Shown piece by piece: positions 52,035-60,472 of a stretch of 64,000 nucleotides of DNA; positions within the stretch are counted from its first letter, which is position 1; each line of letters opens with the position of its first letter. This DNA is from Rubrivivax sp. (GTDB lineage Bacteria; Pseudomonadota; Gammaproteobacteria; Burkholderiales; Burkholderiaceae_C). The stretch is from NCBI GenBank assembly GCA_016789955.1, contig JAEUPB010000085.1, positions 62,001 to 126,000 on the forward strand, written 5' to 3'. The position numbers and the translations under genes were made by a program. The notes beneath the pieces are model-generated. The model did not search any database. It was given only the letters and a program-made list of their open reading frames with translations, and was not told where the DNA came from.

Positions 52035-52675
52035 GGCGCAGATCGCTGCTGCCGCTGCTCCTGTCCGGCGGCGCTGCAGCTTGGTGGGCCGGCCCGGCGC
52101 TCGGCCAGAGCTACGAGCAATTCTTCCGGGCGCTGGACATCGACAACGTGGACGGTCTCCGTAGCCTCCTGGCGCGAGGGTTCGATCCCAACACGGCGGA
52201 CGAGCGCGGCCAACGGCCGCTGTACCTGGCGTTGCGCGGCGGCAGCTTCAAGGTTGCGGAGTTGCTGCTGGAGCATCCGCAGACCCGGATCGACGCCGTG
52301 AACGCCGTGGGCGAGACGGCGTTGATGATGGCCGCGCTGAAAGGCCAGGTCGACTGGATGCAACGGCTGCTCGAGCGCGGTGCCAGGCCTGACCAGGAAG
52401 GCTGGACCCCGCTGCACTATGCGGCGACGGGGCCCGAACCTCGGGCCGTCTCGCTGCTGCTCGACCGGGGCGTGCGCATCGATGCCGTGTCGCCGAACGG
52501 GAGCACGTCCTTGATGATGGCCACGCAGTACGGCCCTGAGGAGTCGGTGGCGCTGCTGCTGCAGCGGGGCGCAGACGCCGCGCCTCGCAACCATCGGGGG
52601 GAGACTGCGGCGGACGTGGCGCGCCGGGTCGGTCGTGATGCCTTGGTGGATCGCCTGACTCGCGCCATCCGCTGA
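52031..52675 (+). CDS. Exported ankyrin-repeat protein
   Basis: Protein of 214 residues with a signal peptide (twin-Arg-like MRRRSLLPLLLSGGAAA, cleavage near ALGQS). Mature part has about four to five ankyrin repeats: DNVDGLRSLLARGFDPN, RGQRPLYLALRGGSFKVAELL, VGETALMMAALKGQVDWMQRLL, EGWTPLHYAATG and NGSTSLMMATQYGPEESVALLL. A periplasmic protein-binding scaffold. Coupled to tatD by ATGA; partner unknown. Confidence 0.85.
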   Translation: MRRRSLLPLLLSGGAAAWWAGPALGQSYEQFFRALDIDNVDGLRSLLARGFDPNTADERGQRPLYLALRGGSFKVAELLLEHPQTRIDAVNAVGETALMMAALKGQVDWMQRLLERGARPDQEGWTPLHYAATGPEPRAVSLLLDRGVRIDAVSPNGSTSLMMATQYGPEESVALLLQRGADAAPRNHRGETAADVARRVGRDALVDRLTRAIR

Positions 52676-52701
52676 CCGTCGACGCGATGAACCGGGGGCT
52701 T

Positions 52702-52724
52702 CGTGTCAGAAGTCCGCTGACACG
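52702..52724. terminator. Perfect 8-bp inverted repeat after the ankyrin gene
   Basis: CGTGTCAG (52702-52709) and CTGACACG (52717-52724) flank a 7-base loop, 26 bases after the ankyrin gene stop. It may end that transcript or be an operator for the following small gene. No T-tract. Confidence 0.4.
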
Positions 52725-52811
52725 CTGCATGGTGCAAGCCTGATGCCGGCACCCCTGGCGCGCCGATAGATTCGCTGATACACCGCTCACCGCAACCGCT
52801 GGAGGTCGCCG

Positions 52812-53066
52812 ATGGCTCAGGAATCGCTGGTCCGCAATCCGTTCATGCTGATGACGAACCCCGAGATCGTGATCGCCGCGATCGAGCGTTCGGAGCGCCT
52901 GGGGCAACTGAATCGCCATCTCTGCCGCCCGCTCGATCGGCCCGCCGCGAACCCGTCGACTCCCGGTGGTGCGTCGGTGCAGGCGAGCGCGACGGATCCC
53001 TCGGACGATTCGCCGGGCGATGATCTGTCGACGGATGACGATGCCGATGGTGATCTCGGCGACTGA
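52812..53066 (+). CDS. Small acidic-tailed hypothetical protein
   Basis: Protein of 84 residues with a strong ribosome binding site, GGAGG at 52801-52805, 6 bases before the ATG. The N-terminal 45 residues look conserved in kind (SLVRNPFMLMTNPEIVIAAIE, then SERLGQLNRHLCRPLDRP); the tail is Ser/Asp-rich and acidic. No family I can name. It is wholly overlapped, apart from its first 31 bases, by an opposite-strand frame. Confidence 0.6.
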   Translation: MAQESLVRNPFMLMTNPEIVIAAIERSERLGQLNRHLCRPLDRPAANPSTPGGASVQASATDPSDDSPGDDLSTDDDADGDLGD

Positions 53067-53511
53067 CCGCCGACGGCGCCACTTCCTGGCGCCGATGATT
53101 GATCCGCACGAACACCAGAAGCGCGCCCATCAGCGCGCCTCCGACCAGCAAGGCCGCGAGCACCGCGCCGGTGTGGTCTCGCAGCACCCGCCACACCGCT
53201 TCATACCAGGCCTCTGGGACGCGGTCTGCATCGCCGACGATGGCGTCGATGGGTGGTAGCTGACCTGCCGCAGACGCTGCTTCCGCGGCGGCCCGGATCG
53301 CCGATCGATCCAGCGAAGTATCCGTGCGGGGCGACGGAGTTCCGGACAACGGGAGCGGCGCCGAGCCTGATTGTGTAGCCGGCAACGCGACGACCGCAGC
53401 CCGACGGCCCGGATTGGATTCGTCTTCCTCTGCAAAGGTCGCGGTGGGCGCGGCGATTGCGAGCGCGAACGTGGCGGCTGCGGCCGCTCTGGCGTAGGTT
53501 CTTGGGTTCAT
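52843..53511 (-). CDS. Hypothetical exported/membrane protein overlapping an antisense gene
   Basis: Frame of 222 residues with a clear signal peptide (AAAAATFALAIAAPTATFA, about 9-27), a linker, and a membrane helix at about 116-136 (AVLAALLVGGALMGALLVF). The last 80 residues are His/Arg/Asp-rich and lie antisense to the acidic small gene, so they look like read-through in a region constrained by the other strand. The signal peptide and helix make the N-terminal part credible. Function unknown. Confidence 0.55.
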   Translation of the reverse strand: MNPRTYARAAAAATFALAIAAPTATFAEEDESNPGRRAAVVALPATQSGSAPLPLSGTPSPRTDTSLDRSAIRAAAEAASAAGQLPPIDAIVGDADRVPEAWYEAVWRVLRDHTGAVLAALLVGGALMGALLVFVRINHRRQEVAPSAVSRRDHHRHRHPSTDHRPANRPRDPSRSPAPTHHRESTGSRRADRAGGRDGDSVAPGAPNARSRRSRSRGSSSA

Positions 53512-53671
53512 GTTCTTATCGGCCGGCGCAGCAAGTTCCGCGCCTCGTGGGTACTCCCTGGGGAGTCGAGGGTTGCCACAGGCCGGGGACAGCTTCGGGA
53601 TGTCAAGTGCCTCGACATGCGATCCTGTCGAACTGCGTACGATGTATATTATGTAAACTCACTGACATGGT
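53512..53671. promoter_or_regulatory. AT-richer intergenic region with an inverted repeat
   Basis: This 160-base gap precedes the start of the minus-strand gene at 53511 and follows the end of the WYL regulator gene. It has the inverted repeat TCGACA (53612-53617) / TGTCGA (53626-53631) and the locally AT-rich stretch TGTATATTATGTAAA near 53644, both unusual in this DNA. It probably holds the promoter for the 53511 gene; the boxes cannot be assigned securely. Confidence 0.35.
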
Positions 53672-54655
53672 TCAGATGGCGTTGCCATAGGCCGCCGCGG
53701 CCGACCGGATCCTCTGCACCACCTTGTCGCGCAGTTCCGGAGGCCCGATCACCTCCACGTCGTCACCTTGCCGCAGGACATCCATCACGAGTTCGGTGTC
53801 GTCCACGAACGGCAGTCCCAACTCGTAGCGACCATCGTCCAGCCAGCGACTGCGCTGTTCAGCGTGCCACTGCTCATGGCTGACCCATGCCGCTGCGCGT
53901 GCGCTGAACACGAGCGTGGCCCAGCGACGTTCCCCGCCCGCGTAGATTCCGTAGCCCGCGTCCATGGACGCTTCGACCTCGGCCAATGACACCTCGCGAG
54001 CCGGTAGGTCCGAGACTTCGGCTTGCTCGATGGCATCGAGCGCGAATCGTCGGAGCGCACGGGCACGATGGCACCAGGCATCGAGGTACCACGTCCCGCG
54101 GTAGTGCACGAGCCGCTGCGGTGAAACTTCCCGGTCGCTCCAGGCCTCGCGACCACGGGAGAGGTAGCGCATCGCGACCCTGCGGCGGGACATCAGCGCC
54201 TGTCCGATCCGTTCGAAGAAGCTGCTCGGGACCGGGCGCTGCGTGGGAGTCGAGATCTTCACCCGCTGCATCAGATCGTCGGCACGCTGCGCGTCGCCGC
54301 TGCCCAGCATCTGGTGCACGCGGTCCCGCAACGGCTGCAGATGGCGGTTCAGGACACCATCCGCGTCGACGCTGCTCAACAGCCGGTAGGCCGTCATCAG
54401 TGCATACAACTCGCGCTCACTGAACCACAGGCCGGGCAGTTCCTGCACCGGCTCGAGCGAAGTGCGGGCGAACCGGTAACCGTTGACGATCGGGTCGTAC
54501 TCGATGGGGGCTCCGAGACGGCTGCGCAAGTACTCCAGATCCCGCTTGAGCGTGGCCGGCGAGACCTCGAGTTCCCCCAGGAGTTCACGCCGGCTCGCAT
54601 GGCCCTTGCGCCGGATGATGGATTCGATGCGGTAAAGCCGAGCGGTGTTCGCCAT
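53672..54655 (-). CDS. WYL-domain transcriptional regulator
   Basis: Regulator of 327 residues: DeoR-like winged helix at about 1-60 (LYRIESIIRRKGHASRREL, then LEVSPATLKRDLEYL) and a WYL domain at about 150-240 with the namesake LVHYRGTWYLDAWCHRARALRRF, then the WCX C-terminal domain. WYL proteins sense nucleic acids or nucleotides and often control DNA-damage or defence genes. It is divergent from the cyclic-nucleotide-binding membrane protein with 68 bases between starts, so it may control that gene and itself. Confidence 0.88.
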   Translation of the reverse strand: MANTARLYRIESIIRRKGHASRRELLGELEVSPATLKRDLEYLRSRLGAPIEYDPIVNGYRFARTSLEPVQELPGLWFSERELYALMTAYRLLSSVDADGVLNRHLQPLRDRVHQMLGSGDAQRADDLMQRVKISTPTQRPVPSSFFERIGQALMSRRRVAMRYLSRGREAWSDREVSPQRLVHYRGTWYLDAWCHRARALRRFALDAIEQAEVSDLPAREVSLAEVEASMDAGYGIYAGGERRWATLVFSARAAAWVSHEQWHAEQRSRWLDDGRYELGLPFVDDTELVMDVLRQGDDVEVIGPPELRDKVVQRIRSAAAAYGNAI

Positions 54656-54723
54656 GTCTCGCGACTGTATGGGCCTTGTCCGATACTCACGATCCGGATC
54701 GCAGCAGCAGGGAGAGGCGGCGC

Positions 54724-55467
54724 GTGGCGTTGACGGACTGGTGGACACTCGCGGAGGCGCAACTCGCCGCTGCGATGGCGGATCCTCGCCAGATCGCCGC
54801 GTTGCTGGTTGCCGCCGTCGCGGCGGTGCTGGTCGTGATCGGCGCGATCGTCAAGACGATCATGCCGCTGCGCTGGCTGCTCGTCGCCAGCAACGCATGT
54901 TTCGTGCTCTACGGCGCGCTGTATCCCTCCTACATGGTGTTGCTGCTGCACGCCACGCTGCTCCCGATCAACGTCTGGCGTGCCTTGGAGATGCTCCGAC
55001 TGACCCGGCGCGTCCTGCGGGCGGCGGACGCCGGCGACACTTCCGGCGTTTGGCTCAAGTCGTACATGAAGCGCAAGCGTCTCGCCAAGGGCAGCGTGGT
55101 CTTCGCCAAGGGCGACACGGCCGACCACTTGTACATGCTGGTCGAAGGCGACATGGAACTCGTGGAGTCCGGGCGGCGCGTCGAGCCTGGCCGGGTGTTC
55201 GGGGAAATCGCCTTCTTTGCGCCGGACCGGCGACGCACCGGGACCGCGCGTTGCCGCACCGCCTGCACAGTCCTGCGCATCGACGAGACCACGTTCCGGC
55301 AGGTCTACTATCAAGATCCGAGCTTCGGTTTCGAGATCGTTCGCCTGATCACCAGCCGATTGACGGCCGACGTGCACGGGCTCGAGAACGAGGTCGCCCG
55401 ACTCAAACAGGCGCTGGCCGCCCTGCCCGCTCAGGGTCAGACTGGATCGCCCACGCACACGCCCTGA
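54724..55467 (+). CDS. Membrane protein with cyclic-nucleotide-binding domain (Popeye-like architecture)
   Basis: Protein of 247 residues from a GTG with an AGGGAGAGG site 6 bases upstream (an in-frame TTG at 54676 has none). Three hydrophobic segments fill about residues 22-85 (IAALLVAAVAAVLVVIGAIV; PLRWLLVASNACFVLYGALY; MVLLLHATLLPINVWRAL). A cyclic-nucleotide-binding fold follows at about 110-205, with VVFAKGDTADHLYMLVEGDM and the phosphate-cassette-like FGEIAFFAPDRRRTGTA. A short helical tail ends it. No DNA-binding domain, so it is not a CRP regulator. Confidence 0.8.
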   Translation: MALTDWWTLAEAQLAAAMADPRQIAALLVAAVAAVLVVIGAIVKTIMPLRWLLVASNACFVLYGALYPSYMVLLLHATLLPINVWRALEMLRLTRRVLRAADAGDTSGVWLKSYMKRKRLAKGSVVFAKGDTADHLYMLVEGDMELVESGRRVEPGRVFGEIAFFAPDRRRTGTARCRTACTVLRIDETTFRQVYYQDPSFGFEIVRLITSRLTADVHGLENEVARLKQALAALPAQGQTGSPTHTP

Positions 55468-55507
55468 GTACACTCCCGCAGCTTTTCAGCACCCCGAGCC
55501 TCCTGCC

Positions 55508-55936
55508 ATGAATGTCCGTCTCCTTGCCGGTGTCGTCGCCCTAGCATGCGGCACGATCGGCGCAGCACACGCGGCGCCCCCCAAGACGATGTTCGTCGAT
55601 CACTCCAACGATGCGCTGATCGACGAGGCATCGGCCAAGGCCATCCTCGGAGAAGGCATCACGGCCAGGGTGCTGAAGGTCTACCCGGCGAACAAGTGGG
55701 GCTTCGTGAGCCAGGTGGAAGGCGGCTTGCTGGGCAATGGAACCTGCGTCATCACGGCGCGAGTCATGATGATGCAGCTGACCCCGACGATGAAGGCGAT
55801 GCTCTTCAGGCCGCAAAAGACCGCCACCACCTTCGATGCGCAGGTCGGCAGCAATGCCGATCAGTGCAAGACACTCGCCCGCACCAAGCTGAAGGAGGCG
55901 GTGCAGGCAGTGGTGTCCAGTCTCGTCAAGGCCTGA
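55508..55936 (+). CDS. Small periplasmic hypothetical protein
   Basis: Protein of 142 residues with a signal peptide (about 1-22, cleavage after AHA). The mature part has two Cys (NGTCVITARV, DQCKTLAR) that could form a disulfide, and a C-terminal amphipathic helix. I do not recognise the family. It begins 40 bases after the cyclic-nucleotide-binding gene and ends before a good terminator, so it may be the last gene of that transcript. Confidence 0.72.
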   Translation: MNVRLLAGVVALACGTIGAAHAAPPKTMFVDHSNDALIDEASAKAILGEGITARVLKVYPANKWGFVSQVEGGLLGNGTCVITARVMMMQLTPTMKAMLFRPQKTATTFDAQVGSNADQCKTLARTKLKEAVQAVVSSLVKA

Positions 55937-55979
55937 GGCGATTCAATAGGTCGCCGGGGCTGGTGCCGACGGCAGAATC

Positions 55980-56006
55980 GAAAACGGGGCCGAGGGCCCC
56001 GTTTTC
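55980..56006. terminator. Bidirectional intrinsic terminator
   Basis: GAAAACGGGGCC (55980-55991), loop GAG, then GGCCCCGTTTTC (55995-56006). A perfect 12-bp stem with a T-run on the plus strand for the periplasmic gene and, read the other way, TTTT for the minus-strand tRNA gene, whose 3' end is 6 bases away. Confidence 0.85.
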
Positions 56007-56012
56007 ATGTGC

Positions 56013-56105
56013 TGGCGGAGTCGGAGGGATTCGAACCCTCGATGCAGGTTTTGCCCACATACTCCCTTAGCAGGGGAGCACCTTCGGCCACTCGGTCACG
56101 ACTCC
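56013..56105 (-). tRNA. tRNA-Ser (anticodon GCU)
   Basis: The reverse complement folds as a 93-base serine tRNA: acceptor GGAGTCG/CGACTCC with encoded GCCA end, D-arm region GACCGAGTGGCCGAAGGT, anticodon arm with loop CTGCTAA (anticodon GCT, reading AGC and AGU), a long variable arm, and T-arm GAGGGTTCGAATCCCTC. Lies 52 bases after the lysC stop on the same strand. Confidence 0.95.
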
Positions 56106-56115
56106 AGTGCGGCGC

Positions 56116-56121
56116 ATTGTA
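56116..56121 (-). promoter_or_regulatory. Possible -10 box for tRNA-Ser
   Basis: TACAAT on the minus strand, 10 bases before the mature tRNA 5' end, matches 5 of 6 consensus positions. No convincing -35 was seen at 16-18 bases upstream, so the tRNA may instead be processed from lysC read-through. Confidence 0.3.
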
Positions 56122-56157
56122 GCCGTGGCACGGCCTGCGCCCTGATGCCGAGCGCTC

Positions 56158-57426
56158 CTACGCAACCGGCTGATCGAGGTCGAAGGCGCGGTGCAGCGCC
56201 CGCACGGCGAGTTCCATGTACTTCTCGTCTATCACGACGCTGGTCTTGATCTCGCTGGTCGAGATCATCTGGATGTTGATCCCCTCCTCCGACAGCGTGC
56301 GGAACATCTTGCTGGCCACGCCGACATGGCTGCGCATGCCGATGCCTACGATCGACACCTTGCAGATGCGCGTGTCGCCCAGCACCTCGTTGGCGCCCAG
56401 CGTCGGCACGACCCGTGTGCGCAGCAGTTCGAGCGTGCGGGCGTAGTCGTTGCGGTTGACGGTGAACGAGAAGTCGGTGCGTCCGTCGTGCGAGACGTTC
56501 TGGATGATCACGTCGACGTCGATGTTGGCATCGGCCACCGGGCCGAGGATCTGATAGGCGATGCCCGGCTTGTCGGGCACGCCGATCACGCTGACCTTCG
56601 CCTCGTCGCGGTTGAACGCGATGCCAGACACGACGGCTTGTTCCATCTTCTCGTCTTCCTCGAAAGTGATCAGGGTGCCCGAGCGCGACTCCTCGTCGAT
56701 CGGAATGTCCCAGGGTGTGAAGCTCGACAGCACGCGCAACGGCACGCGGTACTTGCCCGCGAACTCCACCGAACGGATCTGCAGCACCTTGGACCCCATG
56801 CTGGCCATCTCGAGCATCTCCTCGAAGCTCACGGTGGCCAGGCGGCGGGCCTCGGGCACGATGCGGGGATCCGTCGTGTAGACGCCGTCGACATCGGTGT
56901 AGATGAGGCACTCGTCGGCCTTCAACGCGGCGGCGACCGCCACTGCGGAGGTGTCGGAGCCGCCCCGGCCGAGCGTGGTCACGTTGCCCGTGCCGTCGAT
57001 GCCCTGGAAGCCGGTGATGATCACCACCTTGCCGGCATCGAGGTCGGCACGGACGCGCGCATCGTCGATGCGCATGATTCGGGCCTTCGAATAGGCCGAA
57101 TCCGTCTCGATCGCCACCTGCCAGCCGGCATAGCTCACCGCCTGCAGGCCCTGCGCCTGCAGCGCCAGCGCCAGCAGTCCGACCGACACCTGCTCGCCGG
57201 TGGCGGCCAGCGCATCAAGCTCGCGCAGCGACTCGGGCGTCATCGACGACGGCTGCAGTTCCTTCGCGAGGCCCAGCAGCCGGTTGGTCTCGCCGCTCAT
57301 CGCCGACGGCACCACCACCATGCGATGGCCGGCGCGATGCCACTTCGCCACCCGCAGCGCCACGTTGCGGATGCGCTCGGTGGACCCCATCGAGGTGCCG
57401 CCGTACTTGTGAACGATCAATGCCAT
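56158..57426 (-). CDS. lysC: Aspartate kinase
   Basis: First enzyme of the aspartate family pathway, 422 residues. N-terminal amino-acid kinase domain with VHKYGGTSMGSTERI, VVVPSAMSGETNRLL and TLGRGGSDTSAVAVAAAL; two C-terminal ACT domains from about 265 (VSVIGVPDKPGIAYQI; SIVGIGMRSHVGVASKMF) for feedback by lysine or threonine. Frames that would give a separate beta subunit start cannot be excluded. The start is the ATG with MALIVHKYGG. It feeds the dap genes at 30-34 kb. Confidence 0.96.
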   Translation of the reverse strand: MALIVHKYGGTSMGSTERIRNVALRVAKWHRAGHRMVVVPSAMSGETNRLLGLAKELQPSSMTPESLRELDALAATGEQVSVGLLALALQAQGLQAVSYAGWQVAIETDSAYSKARIMRIDDARVRADLDAGKVVIITGFQGIDGTGNVTTLGRGGSDTSAVAVAAALKADECLIYTDVDGVYTTDPRIVPEARRLATVSFEEMLEMASMGSKVLQIRSVEFAGKYRVPLRVLSSFTPWDIPIDEESRSGTLITFEEDEKMEQAVVSGIAFNRDEAKVSVIGVPDKPGIAYQILGPVADANIDVDVIIQNVSHDGRTDFSFTVNRNDYARTLELLRTRVVPTLGANEVLGDTRICKVSIVGIGMRSHVGVASKMFRTLSEEGINIQMISTSEIKTSVVIDEKYMELAVRALHRAFDLDQPVA

Positions 57427-57504
57427 GGAAGTCGATTGCGCCGAGCTGAACCGCCGGATTTTAAGCGGCAGGGTCCTTGCCGCTCGCTGACGCAACGATG
57501 GGGC

Positions 57505-58806
57505 TCACCCATCGGCGTCGACCCCGGGCATCCACTGCAGCGTCAGCAGTTCGGCCCGACCCGTCCTGCTGCGGCAACCGGCCCTGGCGTCGATGCCCAG
57601 GCCCGGCGCGTAGAGCAGAGAGTCGCCGTCGTACACCAATGGCCCGGACCGGTGCCCGGGGGGCACCCCTGCAGCCTGATACTGCTTCTTGAGGGAACGG
57701 TCCATGCCGCCCGGGCGCAGGCGGAACTGTTCCCCGCCGCGGCGCGCGCAGCACTGGGCGGCGCGCAACCGCTCTGGAGGCAGGCCCGTCTCGGACCGGC
57801 TCACCTGCATGCAGCCTTTCCAGCCGTCGACGCGATGGCGCCCAGGTGCGGACAGATCGACCGTGGCAGGAATGGCCGGCGTCTGTGCCGGGCCTGAATC
57901 GACGACCGACAGTCGCGCTCGATGGCACTGCAGCCACGCAGCGCCCCACGGCCAGCGCGCCGACGCCGCGCCTGGCGCCTCGTCCAACAGCCGCTCCAGC
58001 AGCGTCTCGGGGATCGCCAGTCCGGGCCGCTGCCCCGCGAGCCAGTGGCGCAGGGCGTTCGCCCGGCGCGCGCGTTCCAGCAACGCCCAGCGGCGCAGGT
58101 CCAGGTCTCCATCGATCGTTGCTCCGGCCAGATCGATGTGCGCCAGCGCGGCCAGGCACTGCCGGATGCGCTGTCCGTGCCGGGCCACCGCCGCCAGTGC
58201 CGCATCAGCCTCGGGAAACGATCTGCGCAAGGCCGGCATCACGTCGCGCCGCAGCCGCCCTCGCGCATATCGGGCATCGTGGTTGCTGGGATCGCTGACG
58301 TACGACAGGCGCCATCGCCGCGCATAGGCGTCGATGGCCGATGCAGGCTGGTCGATCCACGGCCGCTGCCACGACAGGCCTGCGCGGCGCAGGTCGCGGG
58401 ACATCGCGGCCAAGCCGGTCGGACCGCCGCCGCGCATCGCGTGCAACACCACCGTCTCGGCCTGATCGTCGCGGTGGTGAGCGAGGAGGATCACGCCGCA
58501 ATCGGCGTCTCGGGCCATCTTCGCCAGCGCGGCGTAGCGCCTCTCCCGCGCCCAGGCTTCCACGCTGTCGCCACGGCCGGGTGAGCCCTCCAGCCGGACG
58601 ACTTCCAGTTGAATGGGCAAGCCTGCGCCGGCCCAGCGGGACACCTGGCGCCGCAGACGCGCCTCCCACTGCGGGGCCTCGGGCAGCAACCCGTGATTCA
58701 CGTGCAGGGCCAGCACCTCGATGCCCCGGTCGCGCGCTGCGCGCAGCGTGCAGTGCAGCAGGGCCGTCGAGTCGCGGCCGCCGCTGACCGCCACGGCCAC
58801 GCGCAA
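57505..58806 (-). CDS. tilS: tRNA(Ile)-lysidine synthase TilS
   Basis: PP-loop ATPase of 433 residues that converts C34 of tRNA-Ile(CAU) to lysidine. Motif SGGRDSTALLH is at 9-19, LAHHRDDQAETVVLHAMRGGG and GLSWQRPWID follow, and TilS-type C-terminal domains end with RAELLTLQWMPG. Starts at TTG 58806, two bases after the accA stop; homology begins within a few residues, so no ATG fits. The 78-base gap to lysC holds nothing I can identify. Confidence 0.92.
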   Translation of the reverse strand: MRVAVAVSGGRDSTALLHCTLRAARDRGIEVLALHVNHGLLPEAPQWEARLRRQVSRWAGAGLPIQLEVVRLEGSPGRGDSVEAWARERRYAALAKMARDADCGVILLAHHRDDQAETVVLHAMRGGGPTGLAAMSRDLRRAGLSWQRPWIDQPASAIDAYARRWRLSYVSDPSNHDARYARGRLRRDVMPALRRSFPEADAALAAVARHGQRIRQCLAALAHIDLAGATIDGDLDLRRWALLERARRANALRHWLAGQRPGLAIPETLLERLLDEAPGAASARWPWGAAWLQCHRARLSVVDSGPAQTPAIPATVDLSAPGRHRVDGWKGCMQVSRSETGLPPERLRAAQCCARRGGEQFRLRPGGMDRSLKKQYQAAGVPPGHRSGPLVYDGDSLLYAPGLGIDARAGCRSRTGRAELLTLQWMPGVDADG

Positions 58807-58808
58807 GC

Positions 58809-59780
58809 TCAGCGTTCCTTCGTGTCGCTGTAGCGGCCGTAGGCCTGGAGGCGTTCGTAGCGGCGCTGCAGAAGTGCCTTGACCGACAGGTCGGACACCT
58901 GGCGCAGCGCGTCATTGAGCGCGCGCTTCAGATGAGCGGCCATCCACTTGGGGTCGCGGTGGGCGCCACCGACCGGCTCGTTGACGATCTTGTCGATCAG
59001 GCCCAGCGCCTTCAGTCGATGCGCCGTGATGCCCAGGGCCTCTGCCGCCTCCGACGCACGCTCGGCGGTCTTCCACAGGATCGACGCGCAACCTTCAGGA
59101 GAGATCACCGAGTACACCGAGAACTGCAGCATCAGCACCTGGTCGGCCACGCTGATGGCCAGTGCGCCACCCGAGCCGCCTTCACCGATGATGGTGCTGA
59201 TGATGGGCACCTCGAGCTGCGCCATCTCGTAGATGTTGCGGCCGATCGCCTCGGACTGTCCACGCTCCTCGGCCCCGATGCCGGGGTACGCGCCCGGTGT
59301 GTCGACGAACGTGAACACCGGCAGCTTGAACTTCTCGGCCAGCTTCATCAAGCGCAAGGCCTTGCGGTAGCCCTCCGGGCGCGACATGCCGAAGTTGCGC
59401 AACGTGCGCTCCTTCGTGTCGCGGCCCTTCTGCTGGCCGACGACGACGCAGGGCTGACCGTTGAAGCGGGCCGTGCCGCCGACGATGGACTTGTCGTCGC
59501 CGTAGTGACGATCACCATGCAACTCGTGGAAGTCGGTGAAGACCTCGGCGACGTAGTCCAGCGTGTAGGGCCGCTGAGGATGCCGCGCGATCTGCGTCAC
59601 CTGCCACGGCGTCAGGCTGCCGTAGATCTCCTTGGTCAGCTGCTGGCTCTTCTGGTCGAGCCGGCCGATCTCTTCGGAGATGTCCACGGCCGACTCGTTC
59701 TGCACGAAGCGCAGTTCGTCGATCCTGGACTCGAGCTCGGCGATGGGCTGTTCGAACTCGAGGAAGTGTCGTTTGCTCAT
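58809..59780 (-). CDS. accA: Acetyl-CoA carboxylase carboxyltransferase subunit alpha
   Basis: Alpha subunit of 323 residues of the fatty-acid-synthesis carboxylase. Landmarks: [75 protein letters not shown] and [14 protein letters not shown]. Separate from the biotinyl/carboxyltransferase fusion at 17.6 kb, so the genome has at least two carboxyltransferases. Stands 25 bases after the glycosylase gene. Confidence 0.97.
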   Translation of the reverse strand: MSKRHFLEFEQPIAELESRIDELRFVQNESAVDISEEIGRLDQKSQQLTKEIYGSLTPWQVTQIARHPQRPYTLDYVAEVFTDFHELHGDRHYGDDKSIVGGTARFNGQPCVVVGQQKGRDTKERTLRNFGMSRPEGYRKALRLMKLAEKFKLPVFTFVDTPGAYPGIGAEERGQSEAIGRNIYEMAQLEVPIISTIIGEGGSGGALAISVADQVLMLQFSVYSVISPEGCASILWKTAERASEAAEALGITAHRLKALGLIDKIVNEPVGGAHRDPKWMAAHLKRALNDALRQVSDLSVKALLQRRYERLQAYGRYSDTKER

Positions 59781-59805
59781 CCGGGAGGCGCTGCGCAGCG
59801 GAGCG

Positions 59806-60471
59806 TCAATACTCCACCGGCAAAGGGTCGAGGCTGCGCCAAATGTACCATGTGGCCACCGAGCGATAGGGGGCCCACGCCTCGCCCACCTCGCGCGCTT
59901 CGGCCCTGCAGACAGGCTCGCCGCTGAAGTAGTTGAGGCTGATTCCCTTGAGCAGCCCGAGGTCGTCGAGCGGCATGACGTTCGGGCGCATCAGATGGAA
60001 GATCAGGAACATCTCCGCGGTCCAGCGGCCGATGCCGCGGATCGCCACGAGTTCCTCGATGATGGCCTCGTCGTCCATCTCGCGCCATTGCGGCACGTGC
60101 ACCAGGCCTTCCTCGAAGTGGCGCGCCAGGTCCAGCAGGTACTCAGCCTTGCGCTGCGACAACCCCGCACCTCGCAGCGCCTCCACCGGCATGCTCAACA
60201 CGGCGGCCGGGCGCAGACGAGTCGATGGGCAGCCGCTGGCCGAGACGAAACGGTCCCACACCGACTGCGCGGCCTTGACCGAGATCTGCTGCCCCGTGAT
60301 CGAGCGCGCCAGCGTCGTGAACGCGTCACCTCGGCTCTGCAGCCGCGCGTCGCCGAACTTCGGGATCAGCTTCTTCATCACGCGGTCGCGGCGCGACAGG
60401 TGCCGGCAGGCATCGTCCCAGTAGACCGGCGCGTTGTCCGGCGTCACGCCGGCTCTCGGGCTCCCCGGCAT
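59806..60471 (-). CDS. DNA-3-methyladenine glycosylase, AlkA-like (HhH-GPD)
   Basis: Base-excision repair enzyme of 221 residues. The helix-hairpin-helix is [16 protein letters not shown] (143-158) and the catalytic Asp is in [11 protein letters not shown] (169 or 170). [18 protein letters not shown] is the family's substrate-pocket helix. It lacks the N-terminal domain of E. coli AlkA, so it belongs to the short class. Starts 1 base after the cysS stop; the gene order cysS-alkA-accA-tilS-lysC is maintained in many betaproteobacteria. Confidence 0.9.
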   Translation of the reverse strand: MPGSPRAGVTPDNAPVYWDDACRHLSRRDRVMKKLIPKFGDARLQSRGDAFTTLARSITGQQISVKAAQSVWDRFVSASGCPSTRLRPAAVLSMPVEALRGAGLSQRKAEYLLDLARHFEEGLVHVPQWREMDDEAIIEELVAIRGIGRWTAEMFLIFHLMRPNVMPLDDLGLLKGISLNYFSGEPVCRAEAREVGEAWAPYRSVATWYIWRSLDPLPVEY

Positions 60472-60472
60472 C

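Noticed and set aside
56013-56105. tRNA-Ser as an integration site for a mobile element
   Set aside because: Both flanks are ordinary core genes; no integrase gene and no direct repeat of the tRNA 3' end was seen in the window.
56191-57897. 568-codon plus-strand frame antisense to lysC and tilS
   Set aside because: His/Asp/Arg-rich antisense composition and no domain; lysC is certain.
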